Shown: positions 17,555-25,965 of the stretch, piece after piece
Numbering within the stretch: position 1 is the first letter of the stretch
Layout: each line of letters begins with the position of its first letter
Source: UBA3478 sp965662045
GTDB lineage: Bacteria; Bacteroidota; Bacteroidia; Flavobacteriales; Flavobacteriaceae
Length of the DNA: 64,000 nucleotides
Assembly (NCBI GenBank): GCA_965662045.1
Contig: CBFIGE010000002.1
Span: 227,997 to 291,996, forward strand
Direction: 5' to 3'
The notes under the pieces: generated by a model
What the model saw: the letters and a program-made list of their open reading frames with translations, nothing else
What the model was told of the DNA's origin: nothing
Database searches by the model: none
Made by a program: the position numbers and the translations under genes

Positions 17555-17556
17555 AT

Positions 17557-18504
17557 ATGAAAATAGATACAAAATTAACACGATTATTGGGTATTGAATA
17601 CCCAATTATTCAAGGAGGAATGGTTTGGACATCTGGCGCTGATTTAGCCTCAGCCGTTTCAAATGCGGGAGGTTTAGGAGTTTTAGGAGCTGGCAGTATG
17701 TATCCAGAACAACTCCGAGTAGCTATAGAAGGTTGTAAAGCCAAAACCACGCGTCCTTTTGGCGTTAATATCCCCCTGATGTACCCCAATATTGAAGAGC
17801 ATATAACAACAGTAATTGAACACAAAGTTCCAGTGGTCGTTACTTCAGCGGGAAACCCCAATCTATTTACAAGGCGTTTGAGGTCTCATGGTATTAAAGT
17901 ACTGCATGTGGTTAGTTCATTAAAGTTTGCGCTTAAAGCGGAGCAGGCTGAGGTCAATGGAATTATCGCTGAGGGCTTTGAGGCTGGTGGGCACAATGGG
18001 CGTGAAGAAAATACCACCCTTGTATTATTGCAATTGTTAAATCGACATTCTTTTAAAATACCTATAGTAGCAGCTGGAGGAATTGCAACAGGATCTGCTA
18101 TGCTCGCCTGTTTTCATATGGGTGCATCAGGAGTTCAAATGGGAAGCCGATTTTTAATGACTAAAGAGTCTACATCTCATCAGAATTTTAAAAATCTTGT
18201 CAAATCATTAGGTGAAGGAGATACCATTCTTAGCTTGAAAGAATTAGCTCCTGTTAGACTCATTAAAAATGAATTTTATACATCAGTTCTAGAGCTTTAT
18301 CAAAAGGGTGCTTCTGTAGAAGAGTTGAGATCATTACTGGGAAAAGGAAGAGCTAAAAAAGGAATTTACGAAGGAGATTTAGTCGACGGAGAACTCGAAA
18401 TTGGACAGATTTCAGCTTTGCTTGACGATATTCCGTCAGTAGATACGCTTATGACTACTTTTTTAAAAGAATATGAGCTTGCCACTAAAAAAAAGAACTT
18501 TTAA
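17557..18504 (+). CDS. Nitronate monooxygenase / FabK-like FMN enzyme
   Basis: The sequence shows the NMO/2-nitropropane dioxygenase-like TIM barrel: GIEYPIIQGGMVW at the N-terminus, the VVVTSAGNP strand, GFEAGGHNGREE with the family's AGGH motif, and the phosphate-binding VAAGGIATG and GASGVQMGSRF segments that hold FMN. This family contains both nitronate monooxygenases and FabK enoyl-ACP reductases, and sequence alone does not decide which. Length, 315 residues, fits either. The start is two bases after the mnmA stop, so it is probably cotranscribed. Its stop shares four bases with the convergent SRAP gene. Confidence 0.85.
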   Translation: MKIDTKLTRLLGIEYPIIQGGMVWTSGADLASAVSNAGGLGVLGAGSMYPEQLRVAIEGCKAKTTRPFGVNIPLMYPNIEEHITTVIEHKVPVVVTSAGNPNLFTRRLRSHGIKVLHVVSSLKFALKAEQAEVNGIIAEGFEAGGHNGREENTTLVLLQLLNRHSFKIPIVAAGGIATGSAMLACFHMGASGVQMGSRFLMTKESTSHQNFKNLVKSLGEGDTILSLKELAPVRLIKNEFYTSVLELYQKGASVEELRSLLGKGRAKKGIYEGDLVDGELEIGQISALLDDIPSVDTLMTTFLKEYELATKKKNF

Positions 18505-19247
18505 AATAAGGTTTGAAAGGCTTGGTACCGTTTAGGTTCGATGGCCTTTGCAGTATTACCTAATGAGTTTTTACCTCTTATTTTTTCAACGCTGTGCGCC
18601 TTTAAATCTAGATTTTTATCTATTTCAAGTTGAGCCGTAAGTTCATCGATGTCTCTTTCGGTATTTAACCATAGTTCTGCTTGATCTGAATTGAGTATTA
18701 AGGGCATTCTAGACGCTCCGTGTTCAGCCTTATTGTGGATTTCTTTCATAAACGAATTGGCTCCCGTCGTTACAATACTAAAAGTTGAGACACTTTCACT
18801 GAACTTTGTATTGGTATCGTATAAGCAGGCAACAATCATGGGTTCTTCTTCCGATTTTTGGACGTAAATCGGATAAGCTGCATTATTTCTAAAATGATGT
18901 TCAAAAAAACCGTCTATGTAGAGTATGGCTCTGGCCTTTTGAGCAGCTTCTTGAAATGAAGGTTTTTCTTGAATACTTTCAATACGCGCATTTAAGGTAG
19001 AATTTTCAATTTTTCGCGCGTCCTTTTCGTCTTGAATCCAATTTGGAATTAATCCCCATCTGGCCACAAAAATTGAAGATTTATCGTAGACTATACAGTT
19101 CGGATGTTCAAAGCCACTCGCCCTGTAAATATCCTTTAAGTGTTTTTCTTCAATGATTGCGGTAATTTCTTTATGAGCCCTTTGATCTCCCATGCGTTTT
19201 GCTCTAGAGAGTTGTGTTTTGAGTTGAGCACTAATATCGTAACACAT
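18501..19247 (-). CDS. SRAP protein (YedK/HMCES family)
   Basis: The family crosslinks to abasic sites in single-stranded DNA through the N-terminal amine and thiol of Cys2 after Met removal. Here the protein begins MCYDIS, giving Cys2. NARIESI, the active-site Glu in LYIDGFFEHH, and the GASRMPLIL strand are present. The family's His just before RMP is probably the one in KEIHNKAEH, with a longer loop than in E. coli YedK. Length, 248 residues, is normal. It overlaps the end of the FMN enzyme gene by four bases and lies six bases after the PQQ protein gene, so the two minus-strand genes may be cotranscribed. Confidence 0.92.
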   Translation of the reverse strand: MCYDISAQLKTQLSRAKRMGDQRAHKEITAIIEEKHLKDIYRASGFEHPNCIVYDKSSIFVARWGLIPNWIQDEKDARKIENSTLNARIESIQEKPSFQEAAQKARAILYIDGFFEHHFRNNAAYPIYVQKSEEEPMIVACLYDTNTKFSESVSTFSIVTTGANSFMKEIHNKAEHGASRMPLILNSDQAELWLNTERDIDELTAQLEIDKNLDLKAHSVEKIRGKNSLGNTAKAIEPKRYQAFQTLF

Positions 19248-19253
19248 ATGGCA

Positions 19254-21272
19254 TTATTGAGGTAGGGCAAAGGCTATAATTTGATCTCCAGCGACTGTTC
19301 CTAGCTTTTCTCCACCGCAGGCGATTACAAGATAGGACCTTCTATCGTACTGGTATAAACTGGGGCTCGCAAAGGCAGGGTAAGGCAATTTGTATTTCCA
19401 AAGTACTTCGCCTGTATGACGGTCAAAAGCTCTTATAAAACCATCTTTAGTAGCGGCTATAAAGAGCAATCCGTTTTTGGTGACCAAAGGGCCACCGTAA
19501 TTTTCTGTTCCTGTTTCACCTATTCCAGGGGTTTCGCCCAAAGGAACACTCCATTTATATTCTGCCGTATTTAAATCGATGGCGTGCAATTGTCCCCATG
19601 GTGGATTGATGGCTGGAAGTCCATTTTCATCTAAAAACTTTTGATAGCCACCGTGAACATAAGTGGTGATAGGTTCTATTGTATTCAGTGCTGTATTTCC
19701 ATCTTCTAAGCCCATCACATACTTAGTTATGGATTTTATTTCTTCTTTGGGCAATTGAGAAAATCCTGGCATTCTACCCTTGCCATTGCTTATTAAAAGG
19801 TGGAGTTCTTCAACAGATAAACGTTCATTAATCTTTTCGAGGCTGGGATACCCGCTCTCGGGAACACCTTTAAAGTTATCTAAGTGACAACTAGAACAGT
19901 ATCTGGTGTACAATCCTTTAGCTGTATTTGCAATTTCTTTTTTCTCAATGCGAAGCTCCCATGCCATTTCATTTGAATTTACGTAGAGTAGACCCTCATC
20001 TGGAACAGCTGCTGCGCCTCCCCATTCACCTCCGCCATCGTAACCCGGAAATAACAAAACTGAAGCGGTGTCGGGCGGGTGATAGGTTTGTTTAATCATA
20101 GACTTAAAAAGCTTTTTGAGTGAATCGCCACGCTTAGAATACATCCCAATTTCAGCCTCTTTAAGTTCGTCAATTTGTCGGGCAAAAGCTCTGGGTTTAC
20201 TGGGAATAGGTTGTGTCTTCCATGAGATTTCGTTTAGGATTTTCGATTTAGGTACTTGTGTTTCTTCGATCTCATAAATTGGAGTCCCGTTTGCTCTATC
20301 GAACAAAAAAACATAGCCTTGCTTGCTGATTTGAGCCAAAGCATCGATTGATTTTCCTTGTTTTCTGAGTTGAATGAGGTTTGGAGGAGCAGGTAAATCT
20401 CTATCCCATAAATCGTGATGAACGGTTTGAAAATGCCACACATAATTTCCAGTATTGGCGTCTAAAGCTATTATGGAATTTGCATATTCATTTTTACCAA
20501 TTCGATTGACGCCATAAAAGTCTGGGGATGCTGAACCTGTAGGTATATATACTAATTCTTTTTCTTCGTCTAAACTCATACCAGCCCAATTATTACCTCC
20601 ACCGATATTGGGGTTGCCTTTAAAACTTGGAAGGGTTTCAAACGTCCAAACGACAGTTCCTGTATTCGCATTAAAAGCGATGATATTTCCTTTAGCAGCA
20701 CCCTCTGATTCGGATACTCTTAAAGGCAATATGATTAAATCTTTGAAAATTGTTCCGGGTGTATTTGAGATGACCCACTTGTCCATACTAGGAAGTGCTT
20801 TTCGAATGTCTACTGCACCATTAACTCCAAACTCTTTGACAGGCTTTCCGCTTAACGCATCCAATGAAATGAGTTCATAATTTCGAGTATAAAAAATACG
20901 TTGTTCTCCTTTTTTAGATTTCCAATAACTCACGCCTCTAGAAGTCGATAGTGCATGATCGAAATTTGTGCCGTAACTCCAAATTTCTTGGCCACTTTCC
21001 GCGTGAAGACCGTAGACTTTTAAACTGGCATCAATAATGTAGACTATACTGTCAACCACTATAGGGTTCATTTGCATTTGCCCTTTGCTAGAGGTGGTAA
21101 AAGTCCAAGCAGGTTCTAGAAGCTTAACATTGTCAGGTTTGATTTCATCTAATTCTGAATAGTGATTCCTGTCTTTTCCACCGTTATAACTGCTCCATGT
21201 ATTTGCTTTTGGAGTTTTGTTCTGACACGAAAAAAAGAATACTATAAGTAGGGCGAAATAAAGTCCTTTCAT
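19254..21272 (-). CDS. PQQ-dependent dehydrogenase with cytochrome c domain, lipoprotein
   Basis: The protein is a quinoprotein beta-propeller: repeated segments with the W-motif pattern (ALDANTGNYVWHF, AFDRHTGEVLWKYKL), and the starting block YNGGKDRNHYSELDEI. A heme-binding CxxCH motif (CSSCH, 19884-19898) with GRMPGF as probable Met axial ligand forms a cytochrome c domain inserted before the last propeller blades. The N-terminus has a lipoprotein signal ending FFSC. I chose the ATG at 21272 because it gives this signal; a start at 21290 is also open. Family members oxidise sugars or alcohols outside the cytoplasm and pass electrons to cytochrome. No PQQ biosynthesis genes are in the window, and the substrate is unknown. 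Confidence 0.88.
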   Translation of the reverse strand: MKGLYFALLIVFFFSCQNKTPKANTWSSYNGGKDRNHYSELDEIKPDNVKLLEPAWTFTTSSKGQMQMNPIVVDSIVYIIDASLKVYGLHAESGQEIWSYGTNFDHALSTSRGVSYWKSKKGEQRIFYTRNYELISLDALSGKPVKEFGVNGAVDIRKALPSMDKWVISNTPGTIFKDLIILPLRVSESEGAAKGNIIAFNANTGTVVWTFETLPSFKGNPNIGGGNNWAGMSLDEEKELVYIPTGSASPDFYGVNRIGKNEYANSIIALDANTGNYVWHFQTVHHDLWDRDLPAPPNLIQLRKQGKSIDALAQISKQGYVFLFDRANGTPIYEIEETQVPKSKILNEISWKTQPIPSKPRAFARQIDELKEAEIGMYSKRGDSLKKLFKSMIKQTYHPPDTASVLLFPGYDGGGEWGGAAAVPDEGLLYVNSNEMAWELRIEKKEIANTAKGLYTRYCSSCHLDNFKGVPESGYPSLEKINERLSVEELHLLISNGKGRMPGFSQLPKEEIKSITKYVMGLEDGNTALNTIEPITTYVHGGYQKFLDENGLPAINPPWGQLHAIDLNTAEYKWSVPLGETPGIGETGTENYGGPLVTKNGLLFIAATKDGFIRAFDRHTGEVLWKYKLPYPAFASPSLYQYDRRSYLVIACGGEKLGTVAGDQIIAFALPQ

Positions 21273-21324
21273 GACAACGGATTTGACCATTAAATATCGT
21301 TATTTTGCGTTGGATATTCAATTT

Positions 21325-23034
21325 ATGCAAAGCATTAGACTTTTTGGTTATTCGTTCTCAGGATTCCAAGTTTTTTTGAGCGTGTGGACTCTTGTAGCTC
21401 TTCTGCAGTCTTATTTTATGGATTTATCTGGAGAAGAAGCGTATTATGTACTCTTTGCTAGAAGTATTGATTTTGGTTATTTGGATCATCCCCCCATGGT
21501 CGCTTTTGCCACCTTTTTAGGCGAACTTGTTTTTCAAAATGAACTTGGGGCGCGATTGCTGTTCGTTGCAATGAGTACATGTTCCTTGTATTTGATGTAT
21601 GAATTGGTCGAACGAAAGAACCTCAAACTGTTTGTTTTCTTATCTATGGGGTTACTTGCTGTTCACGCGGGTAGCTTTTTAATAAAGACCGATGTTCCCT
21701 TATTATTTGGAGAACTCTTGTTTTTTTATTTTTATAAACTGTATCTAGAGAAGCCCTCCCTAAAGTATTGTGTAGGATTATCAATTGCTATTGCATTTAT
21801 GTTTCTAAGTAAGTACCACGGTGTTCTTATTGTTCTATTTACCCTTTTTTCAAATCCGAGATTGTTCACTCAAAAGCCTTTTTACAAAGTGCTTTTTTTG
21901 ACTGTAATATTGATGCTTCCTTATGCCTTTTGGCAATATGAGAATGATTGGATGAGTTTAAAATTTCATTTAAGTGATCGCTCAGATATCAGTTTTAAAT
22001 GGAGCAATGTATTGGGTTACCTCTTTAGTCAACCTATAGTTTTGGGCCCTTTAGTGAGTATTCCTATGTTTATTGCAGTGGGTAAAAGAAGAGGATTGAG
22101 TATGTATGAAAAGGCCTTGAAATACGTTTTGATTGGAGTCCTGGTATTCTTCTTTTTTCAGTCGTTCAGAGTTTTTATTCACAAACATTGGACTTCAATA
22201 GCCTTAGTGCCGTTATTTTTATTGTCCTATTCCTATTTAGCAGAAAGAGAAAAGTTACAAAAAACGACCATTTTACTGGGAAAGATCACGCTGATTGCTA
22301 TTGTTCCGGTTCGTTTTTATTTTGCCTTCGATATTCTTCCAAAGCAGTTTGTAGATTCTAGTGGTCCTCTTCATCACTGGGAACGTTGGTCTGAGCAACT
22401 TGACTCACTTTCATCTGGTCGACCGATTGTTTTTGTAAACTCGTATGAAAATGCATCGCGATATCAATATTACGCAGCAAAAAAGGCACACACACTGAGT
22501 ACATTTTACTTTAATAACACCCAATTTGACTATTGGGACTATGAAGAAAATATTCAAGGAAGAGAGGTTTTTCTCATAAACCACAAGCGCAACAATCCTT
22601 ACTTTTCAGCGCCTTTTGATGCAGACAATAGATCACAAATTCGATATGCAATAGTACCCAATTACCGCTCTTACGCTAGAGTGGATATCGAACTGAGAAA
22701 CTCTTCTGAAAACAATACTTATGTCTTCGACTTAGGCGAGACTAAAATGGTAGATGCTACAATCACTAATAAAGGAAATTATCCATTGGTTATAGGTGGT
22801 TCAGTCGATATGCCTGTTGTACTATCACAATACTTTCTTAAAGGTGAGCAGCAGTTTGGTTCTAAAGTAATTTTAGACTCTTTATTTTTAGCCTCAGGAG
22901 AATCTAAAAAGGTTCAACTAGCGTTATCTGCTCCAGATACTCCAGGAAATTATCAAATGCGATTGGGGATTTCATATGGCTGGATACCTGCAACTATAAA
23001 TAGCAGTCGACAAAAATTAAAGGTCAAAGAATGA
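21325..23034 (+). CDS. GT39-type membrane glycosyltransferase 1
   Basis: It is a polytopic protein of about 569 residues with around ten hydrophobic segments in the first 350, and a large C-terminal soluble part. The start of the mature part has the PMT/ArnT-like block LSGEEAYYVLFARSIDFGYLDHPP, the acidic first-loop motif of GT-C enzymes that use polyprenyl-phosphate sugars. A longer frame from 21271 would overlap the divergent PQQ gene start, so I use the ATG at 21325. Function: transfer of a sugar from a lipid-phosphate donor to an acceptor at the periplasmic face; the acceptor is unknown. The stop overlaps the mazG start (ATGA). Confidence 0.8.
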   Translation: MQSIRLFGYSFSGFQVFLSVWTLVALLQSYFMDLSGEEAYYVLFARSIDFGYLDHPPMVAFATFLGELVFQNELGARLLFVAMSTCSLYLMYELVERKNLKLFVFLSMGLLAVHAGSFLIKTDVPLLFGELLFFYFYKLYLEKPSLKYCVGLSIAIAFMFLSKYHGVLIVLFTLFSNPRLFTQKPFYKVLFLTVILMLPYAFWQYENDWMSLKFHLSDRSDISFKWSNVLGYLFSQPIVLGPLVSIPMFIAVGKRRGLSMYEKALKYVLIGVLVFFFFQSFRVFIHKHWTSIALVPLFLLSYSYLAEREKLQKTTILLGKITLIAIVPVRFYFAFDILPKQFVDSSGPLHHWERWSEQLDSLSSGRPIVFVNSYENASRYQYYAAKKAHTLSTFYFNNTQFDYWDYEENIQGREVFLINHKRNNPYFSAPFDADNRSQIRYAIVPNYRSYARVDIELRNSSENNTYVFDLGETKMVDATITNKGNYPLVIGGSVDMPVVLSQYFLKGEQQFGSKVILDSLFLASGESKKVQLALSAPDTPGNYQMRLGISYGWIPATINSSRQKLKVKE

Positions 23035-23804
23035 ATAAAAGAGCTCAAGAATTAGCCGCTTTTAGCCGCTTGTTGGATATCATGGATGATTTGAGATTAA
23101 AGTGCCCCTGGGACAAAAAGCAAACTCTAGGGTCTTTAAGACATTTGACCATTGAAGAGACCTACGAATTATCGGATGCCATATTGAACATGGATTTTGC
23201 CGAAATTGAAAAGGAAATTGGAGATGTTCTACTTCACATTGTCTTTTATGCCAAAATAGGCTCAGAGACGGGTGATTTTGATATCACATCTGTTTGTGAG
23301 GCGATTAGTAACAAGCTCATTGAAAGACATCCCCATATTTATGGTGATTTAGAATTGACTAATGAGGAAGAAGTCAAGCAAAATTGGGAAAAATTAAAAT
23401 TAAAAGAGGGAAAGAAATCTGTTTTAGAAGGGGTGCCAAAATCACTACCTTCTTTAATTAAAGCCTATCGAATTCAAGATAAGGTTGCTGGTGTTGGTTT
23501 CGATTGGGAAAAGGATGAACAGGTCTTGGATAAGCTCAAAGAGGAACTTCAAGAGTTAAAAGAAGAAATTGAATCCAATGATAAAGACGCTATGGAGGCT
23601 GAGTTTGGAGATGTCTTGTTTTCGATGATCAACTATGCGCGTTTTCTTGGTATCAATCCCGATCAGGCCCTTGAGCGCACCAATAAAAAATTTATTCACC
23701 GTTTTCAATATTTAGAAGAACAAGCTACCTCCCTTGGTAAATCTTTAAAAGACATGAGCTTAGATGAGATGAATATTTTTTGGGAACAAGCAAAAAAATA
23801 CTGA
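23031..23804 (+). CDS. mazG: Nucleoside triphosphate pyrophosphohydrolase MazG
   Basis: It hydrolyses NTPs to NMP and pyrophosphate, cleaning up aberrant nucleotides. The protein carries the two-domain E. coli-type MazG arrangement. The first domain has CPWDKKQT, EETYEL and EKEIGDVLLH; the second has KLKEELQELKEEI and EAEFGDVLFS, the EExxE and ExxD metal-binding motifs. 257 residues is normal. It overlaps the GT39 stop by four bases and the MATE start overlaps its own stop (TGATG), so these genes are almost certainly cotranslated from one message. Confidence 0.96.
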   Translation: MNKRAQELAAFSRLLDIMDDLRLKCPWDKKQTLGSLRHLTIEETYELSDAILNMDFAEIEKEIGDVLLHIVFYAKIGSETGDFDITSVCEAISNKLIERHPHIYGDLELTNEEEVKQNWEKLKLKEGKKSVLEGVPKSLPSLIKAYRIQDKVAGVGFDWEKDEQVLDKLKEELQELKEEIESNDKDAMEAEFGDVLFSMINYARFLGINPDQALERTNKKFIHRFQYLEEQATSLGKSLKDMSLDEMNIFWEQAKKY

Positions 23805-25174
23805 TGTATTCCTTAGCGTTTTATAAAAAAGAATTTGCAACCAATTGGAAATTAGCCTTTCCAGTTATCCTTGGAATGTTGGGTCACACCTTTGTAGCTT
23901 TTGCCGATAACATTATGGTTGGACAGCTTGGTGCTGCAGAGCTGGCAGCCGTATCCTTGGGTAACAGTTTCTTTTTTGTGGCTTTTGCTGTAGGTATTGG
24001 AATATCAGCGGCAATCACACCGCTCATCGCTGAGGCAGATGGTTTGAGAAAAAAATTAAATGTAAAAAAGGTCTTCAAACACGGCTTGGTGATTTGTTTG
24101 AGCTCTGGGATTATTTTATTCGGTGTTTTATTGGTTTTGGGTCCTTTAATGGAAAGCATGAAACAACCTCCTGAGGTGGTCGCACTTGCTATTCCTTATT
24201 ATGAGATTATATCATTGTCTCTTATTCCAATAATGGTTTTTCAAGCCTTCAGAACTTTGTGTGATGGTTTGTCGAGAACTAAAATTCCGATGTACGCAAC
24301 GCTGATTTCGAATGCCTTGAACATTTTATTCAATTATTTGCTGATTTTTGGAAATTGGGGTTTTCCAAAACTAGGTGTTATCGGTGCTGGATATGGAACG
24401 CTTATATCGAGAATCCTAATGGTAATCTTTATTGCTGTTGTACTTTACAGGTCTGCTTATTTTAGAGAATTTATCACTCGATTAAACTGGAAGAAGACCA
24501 GTTGGGGGTATGTCAAAAAGATTTTAAATCTTGGATTACCAACATCAGCTCAAGTATTTTTTGAAGTTACCTTATTTACCATGGCTGTATGGCTAAGTGG
24601 AATACTTGGCACCATTGAACAGGCGGCGAATCAGATCGCTTTAAACTTATCATCAATGACTTATATGGTCGGTCAAGGATTGAGTGTTGCTGCCATGATT
24701 AGAGTGGGTAACCAAAAGGGTAAAAAAGATATTGCTCGCCTGAGAGAGGTTGCTTTTTCCTTATTTGCAATGACGCTGCTTATAGAAATTGTTTTCGCAT
24801 TAGCCTTTTTGATTTTTAGATTTGATTTGCCTCTTGTTTATTTAGATACGGAGAGTTCATTAAATCAGATTGAAAATCTCAAGGTAATTTCACTTGCGTC
24901 AATGCTGCTTTTATGGTCTGCATTTTTTCAAATTTCTGACGGATTACAAGTAGTGATATTAGGAGCATTAAGAGGAATACAAGATGTCAAAGTTCCTGCT
25001 TTAATAGCTTTTATTGCCTATTGGGTTATTGCTTTTCCGATTTGTTATGTTCTTGCAATTGAATTGGAATGGGGTGGAAATGGTATTTGGATTGGTTTAC
25101 TAGTAGGCTTAACGGCATCAGCACTTATGCTCTACTTAAGATTTGTATTTTTGCTTCGTAAACAGCAATTCTAA
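23804..25174 (+). CDS. MATE family efflux transporter
   Basis: It is predicted to have twelve membrane segments and exports drugs or metabolites with a Na+ or H+ gradient. The MATE-type pattern is clear: FPVILGMLGHTFVAFADNIMVGQLG at the start of the N-lobe and the related GLPTSAQVFFEVTLFTMAVWLSGILG at the start of the C-lobe. 456 residues is standard. The start is set at the ATG that overlaps the mazG stop as TGATG; the frame is open 24 bases earlier but that would run inside mazG. It lies two bases before the small 75-residue gene. Confidence 0.94.
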   Translation: MYSLAFYKKEFATNWKLAFPVILGMLGHTFVAFADNIMVGQLGAAELAAVSLGNSFFFVAFAVGIGISAAITPLIAEADGLRKKLNVKKVFKHGLVICLSSGIILFGVLLVLGPLMESMKQPPEVVALAIPYYEIISLSLIPIMVFQAFRTLCDGLSRTKIPMYATLISNALNILFNYLLIFGNWGFPKLGVIGAGYGTLISRILMVIFIAVVLYRSAYFREFITRLNWKKTSWGYVKKILNLGLPTSAQVFFEVTLFTMAVWLSGILGTIEQAANQIALNLSSMTYMVGQGLSVAAMIRVGNQKGKKDIARLREVAFSLFAMTLLIEIVFALAFLIFRFDLPLVYLDTESSLNQIENLKVISLASMLLLWSAFFQISDGLQVVILGALRGIQDVKVPALIAFIAYWVIAFPICYVLAIELEWGGNGIWIGLLVGLTASALMLYLRFVFLLRKQQF

Positions 25175-25175
25175 A

Positions 25176-25403
25176 ATGGAACTTCCAAAATTTATATTAG
25201 GTGATAATACTACAGTTAAAGATGTGGTGTACGTTATTCATACTGAATTTCCTCGATTTATTTTAAATGTCGCCAACGACGATCTCATGTGGTTTGAAGA
25301 ACTTTCGAATGAAGATGAAAAAGAAATTGAAGAAATTACAGAAAAGTTAGTTCAAGAGGCCTTGACTTTTTACGATGGTGAAGTAGCAGAATATGATTCT
25401 TGA
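25176..25403 (+). CDS. Small conserved protein of unknown function
   Basis: A 75-residue acidic protein. The start at 25176 (ATG right after the MATE stop TAA) is preferred over the longer frame from 25143, which would begin inside the MATE gene. The block KDVVYVIHTEFPRFILNVANDDLMWFE is like a small family of unknown function that I recall from flavobacteria. The C-terminal half is rich in Glu and probably helical (EDEKEIEEITEKLVQEAL). No catalytic motif or signal is visible. It overlaps the PAP2 gene by eleven bases. It is probably part of the GT39-mazG-MATE transcript. Confidence 0.75.
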   Translation: MELPKFILGDNTTVKDVVYVIHTEFPRFILNVANDDLMWFEELSNEDEKEIEEITEKLVQEALTFYDGEVAEYDS

Positions 25404-25965
25404 TACTTTTCAGCATATTGATGAAACTATACTTCTAAGCCTTCAACAATGGGGACATTCTAGTCTAGATTTGTTTTGGCAATTCGTATCCAATAAGTGG
25501 AATAGCGTTCCCTTATACCTGCTTATTGTTTTTCTGCTTTTTAAAAAAAGACCTGTTAAGGAAGCTATATTTTATCTTATTTGTATAGGGCTTTTAATTA
25601 CAGTTTCAGATCAAATGGCCAATTTGTTTAAAAATGGTTTTGAACGGCTAAGACCTTGTCATTTGGACACCTTAAGCAATAGGCTAAGAGATGTGGGCTA
25701 TCGATGTGGTGGTCTTTATGGTTTTTATTCAGCCCATGCCTCTAATTCATTTGCTTTAGCGACTTTTGTGACTTTGGTATTAGAGTTTAAACGAAATTAC
25801 TTCACAATTGCATTTTACACTTGGGCTGTCTTATTGAGTTTTAGTCGAATATATTTAGCGGCTCATTACCTTTCTGACGTTCTGGTTGGAGCGCTATTAG
25901 GTAGTTTTATCGCCTTTGTAATTTATAGATTAAGTATTCTTGGATCAAAAATTGTTTTTAAATAA
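25393..25965 (+). CDS. PAP2-family lipid phosphatase
   Basis: It is predicted to dephosphorylate a lipid phosphate, such as undecaprenyl pyrophosphate or phosphatidic acid, at the periplasmic face. The three PAP2 blocks can be read: KNGFERLRP (KX6RP), YSAHASNSF (the PSGH block, with Ala and Ser-Ala changes at its edges) and SRIYLAAHYLSDVLVG (SRX5HX3D). About six membrane segments surround them. 190 residues is a usual length. The start overlaps the preceding small gene by 11 bases and its end overlaps the second GT39 gene, so it belongs to the same coupled run. This suggests a role in recycling a polyprenyl carrier, which is inference. Confidence 0.9.
   Translation: MILDTFQHIDETILLSLQQWGHSSLDLFWQFVSNKWNSVPLYLLIVFLLFKKRPVKEAIFYLICIGLLITVSDQMANLFKNGFERLRPCHLDTLSNRLRDVGYRCGGLYGFYSAHASNSFALATFVTLVLEFKRNYFTIAFYTWAVLLSFSRIYLAAHYLSDVLVGALLGSFIAFVIYRLSILGSKIVFK

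Noticed and set aside
21271..21324. GT39 start at 21271
   Set aside because: It would overlap the 5' end of the divergent PQQ gene. The ATG at 21325 keeps the membrane-protein N-terminus and leaves space for both promoters.
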